Shown piece after piece: positions 48,901 to 59,434 of a stretch of DNA of 64,000 nucleotides (position 1 is the first letter of the stretch; the number at the start of each line of letters is the position of its first letter). The notes under the pieces are model-generated. The model saw only the letters and a program-made list of their open reading frames with translations. It searched no databases and was not told the DNA's origin. Position numbers and translations under genes: made by a program. Source of the DNA: Sipunculus nudus (lineage: Eukaryota; Annelida; Sipuncula; Golfingiida; Sipunculidae); contig CM049311.1 of the NCBI GenBank assembly GCA_026874595.1, positions 15,715,676 through 15,779,675 of the forward strand, read 5' to 3'.

Positions 48901-50553
48901 TTTCTTTCACCTTGCTCATGCCATTGTGCTCTTGACCTTATTATAATTCCTTCCGTTATTTTATTATAGCATTCCTCCAATTCATTCTTGATCTTTTCAT
49001 ATTTTTCTAAGTTTTCATGACTCGGATTACTACTGATGGCACATTCCATTTCTTTTACTTCTTTTTCTAATGAAAGGTATCTATCTTTAAATCTTCTATT
49101 CTTTTCTTTAGAATAAGTAATTGTAAACTTCCTAATGCTATATTTCAGATACTCCCATTTACCTCGTGCATCTAGCTCTGAGTGATCTAACTCCTGCTTT
49201 GTTGTAACAATATACTCCTTCATCTTGTTTATATAATTTATATCTTTGATAAGTGAACAATTAAATTTCCAGAAGGAAGGCCCATGTTTATCAGTGTTCA
49301 GTGACCTAAGTGCCAGATGTACAGCTGAATGATCCGAGCCAACACTGGGTATAATATCACAGTGTGAAATATAGGGTTGCAGAGACGATGACACTAAAAA
49401 GAAATCTAATCTCCGTTGTGTAAGTGGACATAATCGTCTCCAGGTGAATTTTTTAACTTTTGGGTTTCGAACTCTCCAGATATCACATATATTTAATAAT
49501 TCCATAGTCCTCTTAATCATGTCGACTGTTTTTGACTTAAGCGTAAATTTACCTCCATCAGCATCCTCATCAGAAAAGCAAAAATTAAAGTCCCCACCCC
49601 AAATTATCTTAGTATTTTCGTCGGGCTGAAAATTATCATTTATTATATTATAAATATTCTCGTAACATAATAATTGCTCAGTCTCACTGTTAGGACCATA
49701 AACGTTAATCAGCAAAAAGTGTGACCCTTGAATGATACAATATAGCATGACAAATCTTCCTGCATCGTCCACTTTACTATCCAACAATGTGAATTCTAGT
49801 TTTGACCCAATTAAGGTTAATGTTCCCCTGGCCTGATTTGTACCATGGGAAAAGAAACTATGACCCCTCCATTGGTGTTTCCATGCTTGTTCACATTTTG
49901 TATCAGAATGGGATTCCTGAATAAAACATATACCTTTATCCAATCCTTGTTTATGACACCAATTAAATAATTTCCTTCTTTTAATATAATTCCTAATCCC
50001 ATTAGCATTAACACTCAGAATCTTAAAATTCATCACTGATATTTCATTTGTTGAAGTAGAACCTTCTATTATTACAGGAATAAAATATGGTACTTGCACC
50101 TATTTCTATAAATCCATAAGTTCATGAATAATTGTAAACACAAAGTTAAATATATGTGTGAATATCTTATTTTCAGCCTACAGAAATATCTTTGTAACCA
50201 ATTATAAAGGGAAAATGTGATGCTTCCAAACTGGTGAACATGTAGTTTAGATTTAGTGTATTTTATCATTTCACCACTTTTACATTGAGTCGCAAGTATC
50301 ATATAAACACATAGAAGACACGAACAAGTGACCCAGAACACAAGGTGACATAAATATACATAAGACATACTGTGGTACCTGGTAGCTTGGACCAGTACAC
50401 CCAAAAATAATATTTTGATAATGATGATAATAATAATTATATTAATACGAAAAGGGAAAGCTATGATCTGTTCAAGGCGTTCTAATATATTCTCATTTCA
50501 TGTATAAACAATACAAACTTCCAACGCCCTTTCCAACGCCCTTTCAGATTACT
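45970..50553 (-). mobile_element. Non-LTR retrotransposon (LINE, L1/Tx1-like), with 15-bp target duplication
   Basis: The element lies on the minus strand. CCAAATGTTTATTTA occurs at 45955-45969 and again at 50554-50568: a perfect 15-bp target-site duplication. The 3' tail (plus-strand 45970-46008, TTTATTTATTTTT...) reads on the minus strand as A-rich with TAAA units. The 5' end (near 50553) carries a 12-bp tandem duplication (CCAACGCCCTTT twice, 50521-50543), followed by about 450 bp before the ORF. There is no room for an ORF1, so it is either a one-ORF type or 5'-truncated. It inserted only 6 nt past the exon 4 donor of the copy 2 pseudogene. Confidence 0.93.
46260..50099 (-). CDS. LINE ORF2: APE endonuclease / reverse transcriptase, 1279 codons
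   Basis: A single uninterrupted frame encodes the enzyme that nicks target DNA and copies the element's RNA into the nick. The apurinic-type endonuclease spans about 24-260: SVNANG, QESH (E62), NVYGPN, GGDFN (about 167), FTWRR, RLDFFL, SDHS (about 254). A charged linker follows at about 310-400. The reverse transcriptase spans about 510-790: SWRPISLINVDCKILSKIL, DFAAAFDSVDH, GTKQGDP (about 683), IFADDV (about 727-730). Near the C-terminus CSYC...H...C (about 1156) is a zf-RVT-type finger. A second Met at residue 23, directly before the endonuclease, may be the real start. Motif wording fits the L1/Tx1 group; the clade is inferred. All key residues I can check are present, so it may still be active or be very young. 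Confidence 0.93.
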   Translation of the reverse strand: MQVPYFIPVIIEGSTSTNEISVMNFKILSVNANGIRNYIKRRKLFNWCHKQGLDKGICFIQESHSDTKCEQAWKHQWRGHSFFSHGTNQARGTLTLIGSKLEFTLLDSKVDDAGRFVMLYCIIQGSHFLLINVYGPNSETEQLLCYENIYNIINDNFQPDENTKIIWGGDFNFCFSDEDADGGKFTLKSKTVDMIKRTMELLNICDIWRVRNPKVKKFTWRRLCPLTQRRLDFFLVSSSLQPYISHCDIIPSVGSDHSAVHLALRSLNTDKHGPSFWKFNCSLIKDINYINKMKEYIVTTKQELDHSELDARGKWEYLKYSIRKFTITYSKEKNRRFKDRYLSLEKEVKEMECAISSNPSHENLEKYEKIKNELEECYNKITEGIIIRSRAQWHEQGERNNKYFVNLERRNKNKTCIRKLLIDGNEVTNQENIMKEIYNFYCKRYERHIDKSFNDCEHFLDSCSNLPVLSTDEAELCEGMITITDVHNALKSMANNKTPGNDGLCKEFYLCFFSELGSYLTTCLNECYNFGELTTSQKQSVITLLEKPGKDVRFINSWRPISLINVDCKILSKILVARLSKVLNKLVDMDQNAFVPGRYIGDSVRLISDMIEYCEVENITGILFGADFAAAFDSVDHVFMLSVLKRYGFGPMFINWIKLIHTGSQSCVLNNGYSTRYFPVSRGTKQGDPIAPYLFILVIEILMHMVRSEKNVKGIYIGSNEVKLTIFADDVTFFLSNVESFKYLISIIDTFANYTSLKVNYEKSDAAWLGKWKKKEETPISCKWVKLTKSAIKILGIWYTYNEELCYKYNFQTVEEKLKLLFNIWSTRNLTIFGRTEICRTLALPKILYVCNMCTAPTIFINNITLLMRQFLWKGKRPKVKYETVIGSYDRGGLSFPDVGTRLKTQYVMWIKKLTTGSDRTWKTIPQYYLKAIGGKDAISMNFDIKRIPCQMLPFYKECLKEWSYFVKKYPESAQEVILQPLWNNCYLKFNKKSFFVKYFDSLNIITVKDLLTNNGYVCTWHELRVRYPPLSFSKYLSLRSVIGSIPQDWISLCLSEEFVETRGQCVVTDTGIIDLAEITSKRVYDSLIKKKSTQSTTLKKWAERGEISCEQFTQYYVAAHQISLDMYSREFQYKILHNYLPVNFLLYKWNLSDSPRCSYCFLEYETVIHLFCECFVSKNVYFGIQTWLKTANIYLPSLNVTTILFGVLPVKENLLLNQLIMTYKMVIYLKRNDPDTNLFACFINKLKLLQNIEYEIAQNKGKLNVHLHKWGKILPQLF

Positions 50554-50615
50554 CCAAATGTTTATTTAAATGTATTCAGGGAAAGACAATGCTATCTTTA
50601 AAATCTCTGACACGT

Positions 50616-50618
<3 letters not shown>

Positions 50619-50652
<34 letters not shown>
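50619..50652. repeat. (TA)n microsatellite
   Basis: About 17 TA units, 50 bp right of the LINE target duplication, in intron 4 of copy 2. The rest of 50653-51344 shows only an (AAAAT)n-like run at about 51120-51144. Confidence 0.95.
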
Positions 50653-50655
<3 letters not shown>

Positions 50656-51869
50656 TGCGTCTGTGAACATTATATCACACCATATACCGCACACAGTGAC
50701 GTGAGACTTGATCCGCCTTTAAGTGACTAGAGTGTCCATCGGGCACCCTTATCCTCAAGTCTTGCATTTACAATCCTTAGATAAAGAACATTTGTGTCTG
50801 GTATATAAATGATAAGAATATCAATATTATTACTGCAAACAAGTTTACGGTCTTAAGGACTGTGATATCTATAACTTAAATCTCTTACAATATCATATGC
50901 TAAACTTCTGCATGAAGGAGTACGTTGATTTTTTTTTATTTGATACAACTGCAATCATATTTTCTTTTAAGGCAAATTCCACAGGCACAACTTTATGTTT
51001 CCAGCACATACAGTAAGCGACCATAACGTGCAGTGACCCCTTTTTGTACAATTTTAAATTCTTAGTTCTTATTCTGGATTTATGCAGAATATAAAATATT
51101 TCCCCCTGTAACAAAAGAAAAATAAAATAAAATAAAATAAAATAAACACACTGTGATACACATGAGTTAATGTATTTCATCGATTATTCATAATAAAGCC
51201 ATTCAGCATACACTTTTTGATAAGAATTACATCCATTTTTTTCCTGACGTGGCCTCTTTGATTAAATGTTTGTTCTAATGTTTTCTTAGATAGTTGATTA
51301 ACATTATCCTGATATTGATGACCAATATTTATCCTTGCATCTAGGGCAACACTTGATACGGCACGGTGGTTCTATGCCAAAGACCGGAAGGATGAAGGCG
51401 AGGTTATGTTAAGAAAAATGGCAAAATGGAACTCAGCTCAAATGCAGGAGAGAGTTGACGTTTCCTTGAAGGTTCTGAGTTTTTCATGTTTTTATTTGCA
51501 TGTACAAATTGACATGTATCCAATCCTCGATCATTACATAAAAATTCGTTTCCTTAACTGGGTGGTTGCATAATGTGCTTAAAACTATAGGTATGGTGTT
51601 GTTATACAGATACAAAACCGGAGGTGCAATATAACAGACCTTTTCCAAACGCCACGCCTAAGATGCCGCATCATAAACCTGTGTTTCAACTGGTAAGTAT
51701 CAGAACTGTTCATCGCAAGGGTAATCGTGCAAAGTAACGGCCCCTTACAGCTCTCTCACAAATAGGCGGACCAAATTTCACTGAAATGTTTTTTTGCATG
51801 ATAAATTTGACGATTCAACGCATGTAATGATATATCTTTGTATATTACTTATATATAACGGTGGAGTGA

Positions 51870-52780
51870 TTGGGTATTCCACTGATCATGTCACGTGAAA
51901 GCTTATCTCTTGCTCAATTCTATTTTGCACTTATGTATGTTTTACTTATTCAAAATAAATAACATGTTTTAAAAATTATTCCTCTAATTTTACATGATAT
52001 ACACTATATTTTATAAAGACCCTTTATCTATTTTTTTTTAAATTTTCACTCTAAAACTTCTCTATGTTTGAACTGTCATTTGTCAACATTTCTCATGAGT
52101 GTTATATAGCACTTAAAATCAAGAGAGACACGGGAGAAACACCTTCATCCACATTATGTTACAACATTTTATAGTCCTAACATATTTATATCACTTATTT
52201 TTAATAAAATAATTATAAAAAGTGTGACAACATTTATTTGTTATAATTAATGACATTATTAAGGTGTGATCTCATTCATCAATAGATATATGGTGTGACC
52301 ACATTTTAAGTTAGAAAAAGTAAAAAAAAATGTAGCGTGTCCAAATATAAATATGTTCTTACATCATAATATCCCTTATTTTTTCTATATTTAAATAAAC
52401 ATCTTTTTTAAACAAAGTTACCAAATTTTTTAACAATAAAAACTTGGGTGAGACCACATTTCATTTGACCAGTCAATTAGGTTTTCTATATTTATTTTAA
52501 TAATATTATAACATGTGGTGATATATGGTGTGATCAAATTTTTTACAATAAATATGGAGGAAAATGAGGTGTGACCACGTTTTATTTGACCAGCTATATA
52601 CTATATTTTTTAATATATAGTATTATATGGTCAAACAAAATGTGGTTACACCCATTTTTGTGTAAATATTAATTGGCAAAAAATCTGGTCACTTTATATT
52701 TATTTGACAAATAAAACGTACATAGAGACAAAGCTGAATAGAGCAAGAGTAATCGTGATCAGTCGATACACTAAGAGACA
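51870..52780. mobile_element. AT-rich inverted-repeat element with internal palindrome
   Basis: The left flank (ACTGATCATG ... TCTCTTGCTCAATTCTATTTT, about 51880-51930) recurs inverted with gaps at 52731-52780 (AAGCTGAATAGAGCAAGAG ... CGTGATCAGT). The interior repeats GGTGTGACCACATTTTATTTG-type segments. A large hairpin lies at about 52567-52655: GTGTGACCACGTTTTATTTG against CAAACAAAATGTGGTTACAC. It is in intron 6 of copy 2. Confidence 0.6.
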
Positions 52781-54239
52781 ACAGTTGTTTACGTTTTGGC
52801 GGCACGAAGTCGTCAACTTGTTTTAAATCTTGGGAAACATGGACATTTAGAGGTAATAATTGTCTCTCTATCTATGCATGAAAAAATATATTGATTGTAA
52901 TTTTTGTTAGAAATCTTTTTCTTTAACATGGTATGTACGTACATCATGACGTCGGCTGAGAACATCTTTGACACGACGTTATTTTGGGTATTCCAGCAAA
53001 CTACCCTTTTTTGAAAGTTTGTAGCAAAATATATTTATATTTAACTCATAAAAATATGATATCATTAGATGCGCTGGATTGTCAACTTAAACATGCACCA
53101 ATGTTTTCATTGAAATGTGGTCACATTTTTTGGGAGACCATGAAATATGAGTCCGATACTTTGCACATACCATCACAAGTCATTCGATCAGACTCGGAGC
53201 ATAAATTAACCCAAGTCACGGCATTACGGAGAGACCTTGTCGAGTCCCGCAACAAACCTTACCGATCCGGGATGATTTATGATAATCCGTCGATTGCTTC
53301 GGTGGTTTTAAACAGTTATCAGTTAATAATTTCATAATTTCCGTTATAATACCGTGATAATTTAGGTGATACCGCGAAGAGTACCATGAACGTTGGACCT
53401 GTTTGGATTTTGATGTCAAAAGATTCGATTAAAATGCCTTACGTGTAATCGTAAGTCACGATTCAGTTTCCCGCATTAAAAAAGTTGACCCGACAGAGCC
53501 AGCCTTTTATTTTTGGACACATAAAATCTAAGATTCTTTCCAAACAAAACACCTAAAGCCAGTTATTTTCTCAAGAATCTATGTGATTCTTACTCATCGT
53601 GTATATTTATGAACTGTAGGTAATTATTGTTAAAACGATTCTTGGTGCGCCTCATTGATGGATGTTAGAGCTCTGCAAATTATTAGTAAACACGATACAT
53701 GCGCCAATGTTGAGAAACAAAATAACCACGTAACCTAAGGCGATGGCTTGCATTTGTTTGTTGCAAGTGAAGTAAAAAAGTCATTAGATGCAAAACGAAC
53801 TGTGCAAAACTCTCGTCCGTCTGACCTGCCATCAGATGTCCTTGTTTGAATTATTTTGGCGGGCCCCACGCTATAAACACGTTGATATAAACAAAACGAA
53901 CAACAGTTCTGTACATGTGTATTTTATAAAGGCCATTCATGTCATTTCATTTGTATCTTCAGAGCTTTTATTTTTTTTATCTAATTCTGTTGTGTGATAC
54001 AATCGGTTCAACATCTCATCCGTTGAACATTATGGTTCAACAACTCTGATAGACCGAATAACCTACTATATATTTTAAACTATGCATATTATTAGTATAT
54101 TTCACTTTGCAATATGTACGTTATCATTGTTTCTTTAGTATGTTAAACATGAACGGTTCATTTACCTTTTTTTAACTTTCACTGGATGGTAATCACTATG
54201 AGATATTACGGGCTGTCACTTAATTATCGATGTTATGAT

Positions 54240-55340
54240 ATGGTGAAAAATATTTGTTAAAGAACCTTGAACAGTGGAATGATTTACTTCCAGAAGTCTA
54301 AAGAAGCTTAAAATCAAGAAGCTTAAAATCATGCCATATGCCCATAGTCCTTTGAAAAAAGGTAACAACGACCATATTTAGGGTTTCCCAGTATATTTTA
54401 CCAGGAACTCCCTTGATGCTGAGTGAGACTTTTCTATATCCATCTTCTACGAATGTGTCCATCTGACTTATGTCGTACTTAAATCATGATCTTACACATA
54501 ATTCACAGAATATAGGTCACATTGACATTATTTAGGGTTTTCAAGAACATTTACAGGGACCTCCCTGGATCCTAATCTAATTAGAAGATTCTAGGTCCAA
54601 CTGTGCAAAATGTGAAAATATGACATTTAAGGTGTTGAATTAATGCTCTTTCACGTATCCTGGAGAATATAGGTCACAATGACCTTATTTAAACAGTGAC
54701 CCTATGTCAATGGAGACATTATAAAACATTAACACATTAACACTTTAAAATTCTCTAGTATAAACAATTTTGTGCCCTGCCTGACTTTCTAGGTTCTCAA
54801 AATAGGGTGTTCCGGTCGAAGCTCACAGAATATAGGCCATTAAGAGCTAATCTTAGGTGGTAAAAGAGATTTGCCTATTTGAATTTTTATTTAGAACATT
54901 CTTGGTCCAACAATTGTGACTTGTGCCTATCTGACTTTCACAGGTCTAAAATCATGTTATTTTCTACAGGTCACAGAATAAAGATCACAGTCACTTCAAA
55001 GGGCACTTGCCAAGGACCTCCTTTGAGGTAACATTATAAGGTCCTAGGCCAAACAATTACGTTTATGCCTTGCCTGACTGTCTAGGTGCTCAAATAATGT
55101 TTTTGGTCTGTGGATTACAAAATATATACGTCTCCATGACCTAATTTTAGGGTTTCTAGGGAGATGAACCCAGCACCTTCATTGATGTTGTGTTAGAAAA
55201 TAATAAGCCAAATGTATACTATTTTCGCCCTGACTATGACCGACACATAGAGGACACACCATAGATGCCTGTTCTATCCAGTATTTTCTGTTGTGACAAA
55301 ACACTCTCTACAATATGATTTCTGTATCTTCGTAACCTAA
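54240..55340. repeat. Diverged tandem array where copy 2 exons 7-8 should be
   Basis: Units carry CACAGAATATAGGTCAC, TGACCTTATTTAGGGTTT, ACAGGGACCTCCCTGGAT and TGCCTGACT(T/G)TCTAGGT words, recurring near 54270, 54510, 54665, 54820, 54965 and 55130. The array begins some 20 bp after the truncated exon 7 and occupies the place of the missing end of exon 7 and of exon 8. The region 55341-56591 shows nothing recognisable. Confidence 0.7.
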
Positions 55341-57136
55341 TCAAGATGCAGTAAACGTGAATATGTATGTGCATTTTATGTGTATCTTTGGCTGTTTTGG
55401 ATGTAGGTTGTAGATATATAGTTGCTGTAATTAATGTATATACAAAAATCAGCAGGCTATTTTATGGTATACGCACCTGGCACTCAAATCTGAAGCCATC
55501 AAGGTTGGCCCAAATTTAGAGTAAACTTACTTTTCCATACCACAGTAATTCATTATGACAGGCTTTTATTAAAATAGACATAAATCATTTAAGAATTTTG
55601 TTGAGAATTTTACTTACCTTTATAAGACACAAAACCTGCTTGGTTATCTCTCAGATTGAATAGAATGCTTAAAGAAAGGAAGGCTAATGCAGACAGAGCA
55701 AAATCACGATCAGCGAAGTTAAAAGGGGCCATGTTTGTCATGGCTATCAGTCTATATTTCTTTTAACTTAAAAAGGGGGCGTTCTTTCTGATTATAAAAC
55801 AACGGAAGGCACAGGGTTCTATTCAACAACAAACATGAAGCATCCCATGAAGTCTAAATGTAGGGCTGAAAATTATTGCCGAAATACCGGCATTTTCCAG
55901 CAGATCTCGCGGGTGTCCGTCAGAATATTAGTGTCTTAGATATCCTAGCTTGTAAACATTATTTCTTTTCAAAACACTTTAGCTTTGAACAATTATATTT
56001 CATATCTGCTACGCACTTCAGCTGTAGTTATCACATAGTACATCCACCTGGAACCTTCACTGGCGGACGTGAATGGTTCTCCAGAAATGTCTCAACATTT
56101 ATGCGGCTGTTGACCTCTATTGGAGGACTTATTTTTGTTTATTTTAAATTTTGCATAAGCTGAATATAATAAAATTGATCTGTGTTATTTGATATATTGG
56201 TTTTAAAACTGCGGAATCCTGTTTATAACTAAAATAATTCAGGCGACTGGCATAGGCAACATTGAGTGCTTATGTGAAAAGGTGACGGGTTTAGGAAAAG
56301 TTTAATATGATTAAATGCACCTTGTTTCAATGTGCATTTAATGGTTTACAAGACATGAATGAAAACGTTACATGAACAAACTTTAATTAGTTTTACAAAT
56401 AGTAGTACAAAGCCGTATAATACATTAGTATTAATATATTAAAGAAAAAGTAACAAAAGCAGAATTTTGAAAAAAGAACTGGGCTCCGGTAAAATACTTG
56501 CGTTAAGTTTCCGCACTTCTGGTCCATATAATCTCATGCAACTATCCTTTTATTCCGGGCCATGTTAAATGAAAAGATTTCTTCTTTGCAGAGTGATGTA
56601 AATGTGATCCTCCCGACAGTCTCTGTACTAGCGGGGTTACTAACACTACTGATACCAGAGACCAAAGGAAGGACATTACCGCAAAGTATCGAGGAGGGAG
56701 AAGTGTTTGTGACGTATGTGTTGAGAATAATCTACCCCGAAAATGCTTTATTTCATGATAGATTCCGGAATGATGGATTTCTCTTCAGATTACTATGATC
56801 TATTTCATTCATAACATTTTAATCTTGGCATTTACTAGAGGGTTTGGGTGACCGTTGAAAGGGTCTATTATGAAGCTGTGTAAAAAAGGAAACAATTGCG
56901 ATCAACGTGTTTATAAAGCATCATTAACAAAACAACTAGAAAAGCGCGAACGATGTTATATCAACAAGTTCTAGCTTAAATATATTGGTAAATAAAAACT
57001 GTACCCAGTAGAGATAACTTATCTGTATTTCAGAAACCTACCAACGCACGTGGAAGGAGAAACTGGGAACGGGCGCACAAATGCAGCATATCTTCCAGAC
57101 ATCCAAAAGAACAATGTATATCTGTCAAAATTCTAG

Positions 57137-59430
57137 GTATCATCAAAGCGAAATCAAGTTTTATTCATTTTGTATAATCACCGAAAGATGCCCCATGAGG
57201 TGTGTGATGATTCATGCAATATATGTTCCCGCAACTTGTACCAAGCTGTCTGTGAATAGGTCACGTCATCAATATAACCGTTCTTAGCGTAAGATACAAA
57301 TGTATAACTGCTGTTTAATACTGTGGTTGGCTTTTTTGTTTGCGGATGTTTAAATTATGCATGATCCGTGAAGGTGAAAAACTGTGAAAAACCCACCCGC
57401 GAATAAGACGGCAAAATATTAGATGTAAACAGTACTTATCCTGTATCCTCAACGGCACTTCATTTGTGGCGTTAGCATCAATATTAGCATACATTTGATG
57501 TTACCTGTAAGACATATTAAAATTAATATAAGTTCTTTGTATATCTGCCACTATTGCATTAGGATGTCCACCTGTTTGATGTTCCCTTAGCTCCGTCACC
57601 TATTGTTTTTGCGTGCTTTTTGGGAAACTGATATAATAATGATTATCTGCGCTGTGTAAGTTACTGTATGCTAAATCGCAGAACCTCTCGAAACAGTGAT
57701 GAAGTGAAAATCGGGAATAGCTTACCTCACAAATATGAAGCCAACCACAGTAAGTTTATGCGACGCCATGTAGATATGTCAGTAAAGTAAACTGAATCAT
57801 ATCAAAATTATAATAAAAATTGAATAAGGATAACCCTGCATGGTAGCTCCTTGATTTTTTTCTTTAATGCAACAGGGGCGGAGAGTAAGTGAGGGTTTAC
57901 TTGTGATGAGGACCACTTTGATGCCAAACCATGATTTATGATAATTTAAACCGAACTGAATTATTAGACACTTGAAAGCATGTAAAAATCACAGACTCAT
58001 GGCAATCTAAGATATTATTACAATGTCATATATTTTTATAATTTGACCAAAAGTATATCAAATGCGACCTGTTTGTTGTCTAAATGACCCAAACACATTA
58101 ATATCACCTGTCGCTAACAGATGTCACCAGTCTTATGAAAAAAATCGGTAACCTATGTATTTAAAATGTCGAGCAGCGAGATACACTCGAGGTAGCAAAG
58201 CGTCCGCTTCTTCAGGTCAAGCAAGCCTGGTCCATACTTTTATACATCTAGTCTGTCGTGTTCAAATCTAAAATACGTGAGAGTGATTCAGAGAACAAGG
58301 AGTCAATATCTAACGCCCTAGTTAAAGTACCCTACCTAATCTAAGCTTTAAAATCTTTCTTCAGTTTTTGATACAAATACATACGTACGTTATATTGGAA
58401 AGCTTTTACCCTTCAGATGATTAGTATTTTTGTTCGTTTCTTAATTTATAATAAAAATTTTCATTTCCATAAAGACTTTGACAATGTCAAAGGCTCTTGT
58501 GTCTCATTTAAGCATTAAAGGTTCGAAAGAAATGATTAGCTAAGGCGCAAGTCATAAGGTCAATGGCTGTTGCGTCTGTTATGTGCGGCACCCCCTTGAT
58601 ATAGCATGGTGCGTTATACTTCGGAAATGAGAGGTATCCTGTGAAAATACGAAGTTCCACCTCATAAGGCCTCATAAATATTACAATGTAAATTGATGGC
58701 GCATGGCGTGTTATATACAATGATGATCGGATTGACAGATATTGTGCAAATAAAATGTGATCAATCTGAATGCTTAAGATAGAATGGGGATCTTTGTGTC
58801 AAGTTCGACGAAGGGGAAAACTTTCTTTATCGGTGTGTCATTTTATCTACAATAGCATATTAAATGCATGGATTCTACTGAACGCACGGGAAAACAACGC
58901 TCGTCTCTATTTGAGCACCGGTCGGTTGGAATATATTGGGTAAAATTTCTAGCTTATTAGCACTAAGGGTCATTAAAGACTCGCGGAGTTCGTCGAACGG
59001 CATTTGCGACTTGTGAGAAATCCTTCAGTTATAAACGTGCGTGGTTCAGGGAATATTAAAAAAATAATTAAAATAAAATTTTAGAATGGGGCTTGTTTGG
59101 GTTTTTTGTGTCAGTTTCTGATATTCTCTATTATCGTGATTAGCGGGAGATTTCGCCTCAGCTTTGATCGAAATGTTGCGGCTTGTTTATATTAGCAGCA
59201 GGTTTATATGCTTTTCGTGGTTATGTAATTTGTTGTTTTCACATGATGAATACACAAAATAAGTCGTTTGGATTACAAACAAATGTATCTATATCAGCGG
59301 ATTGTAAGACATGACTGGTATTAAGCAGGCCCGTGGGGAGTGAGAGGGAGAATGTGCCAGTATAGTTCTATATAATTACCTCTCAAGTATCAATTTTTCT
59401 TTTTACAAACAAGCTGACAGAAAGCATATT
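57137..59430. other. Intergenic between SLC22 copies 2 and 3
   Basis: AT-rich with no gene I can support. A stretch at about 57682-57750 has a splice-like AG before it and stays open, but matches nothing I know. Homology to the flank of copy 2 begins at about 59435. Confidence 0.55.
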
Positions 59431-59434
59431 CGGC

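Larger units (their letters stand above)
41735..57136 (+). pseudogene. SLC22-type transporter, copy 2 (broken, interrupted)
   Basis: Recognisable exon remains: exon 2 41735-41823 (first codons lost, one T short in the LLFGTT stretch, so frameshifted); exon 3 42765-42919 (open, 155 nt as in copies 1 and 3); exon 4 45771-45948 (in-frame TAG after YLILAG, with two compensating shifts); exon 5 51345-51471 (open; PETARW has become LDTARW); exon 6 51610-51692 (open); exon 7 about 54185-54222 (acceptor AG lost, cut off after the YYGLSLN codons); exon 8 not found; exon 9 56592-56713 (open, five codons shorter in the last membrane span); exon 10 57034-57136 with TAG stop. Exon 1 is absent. Splice sites of exons 3, 5, 6, 9 and 10 are still good. 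It cannot make a full transporter. Confidence 0.9.

Noticed and set aside
52984-53337. 117-codon open frame between SLC22 copy 2 exons
   Set aside because: It matches no SLC22 exon and no family I recognise; a chance frame is the simpler reading.
57682-57750. Possible extra exon after copy 2
   Set aside because: It follows the copy 2 stop codon, has no counterpart in copy 1, and its downstream donor is weak.
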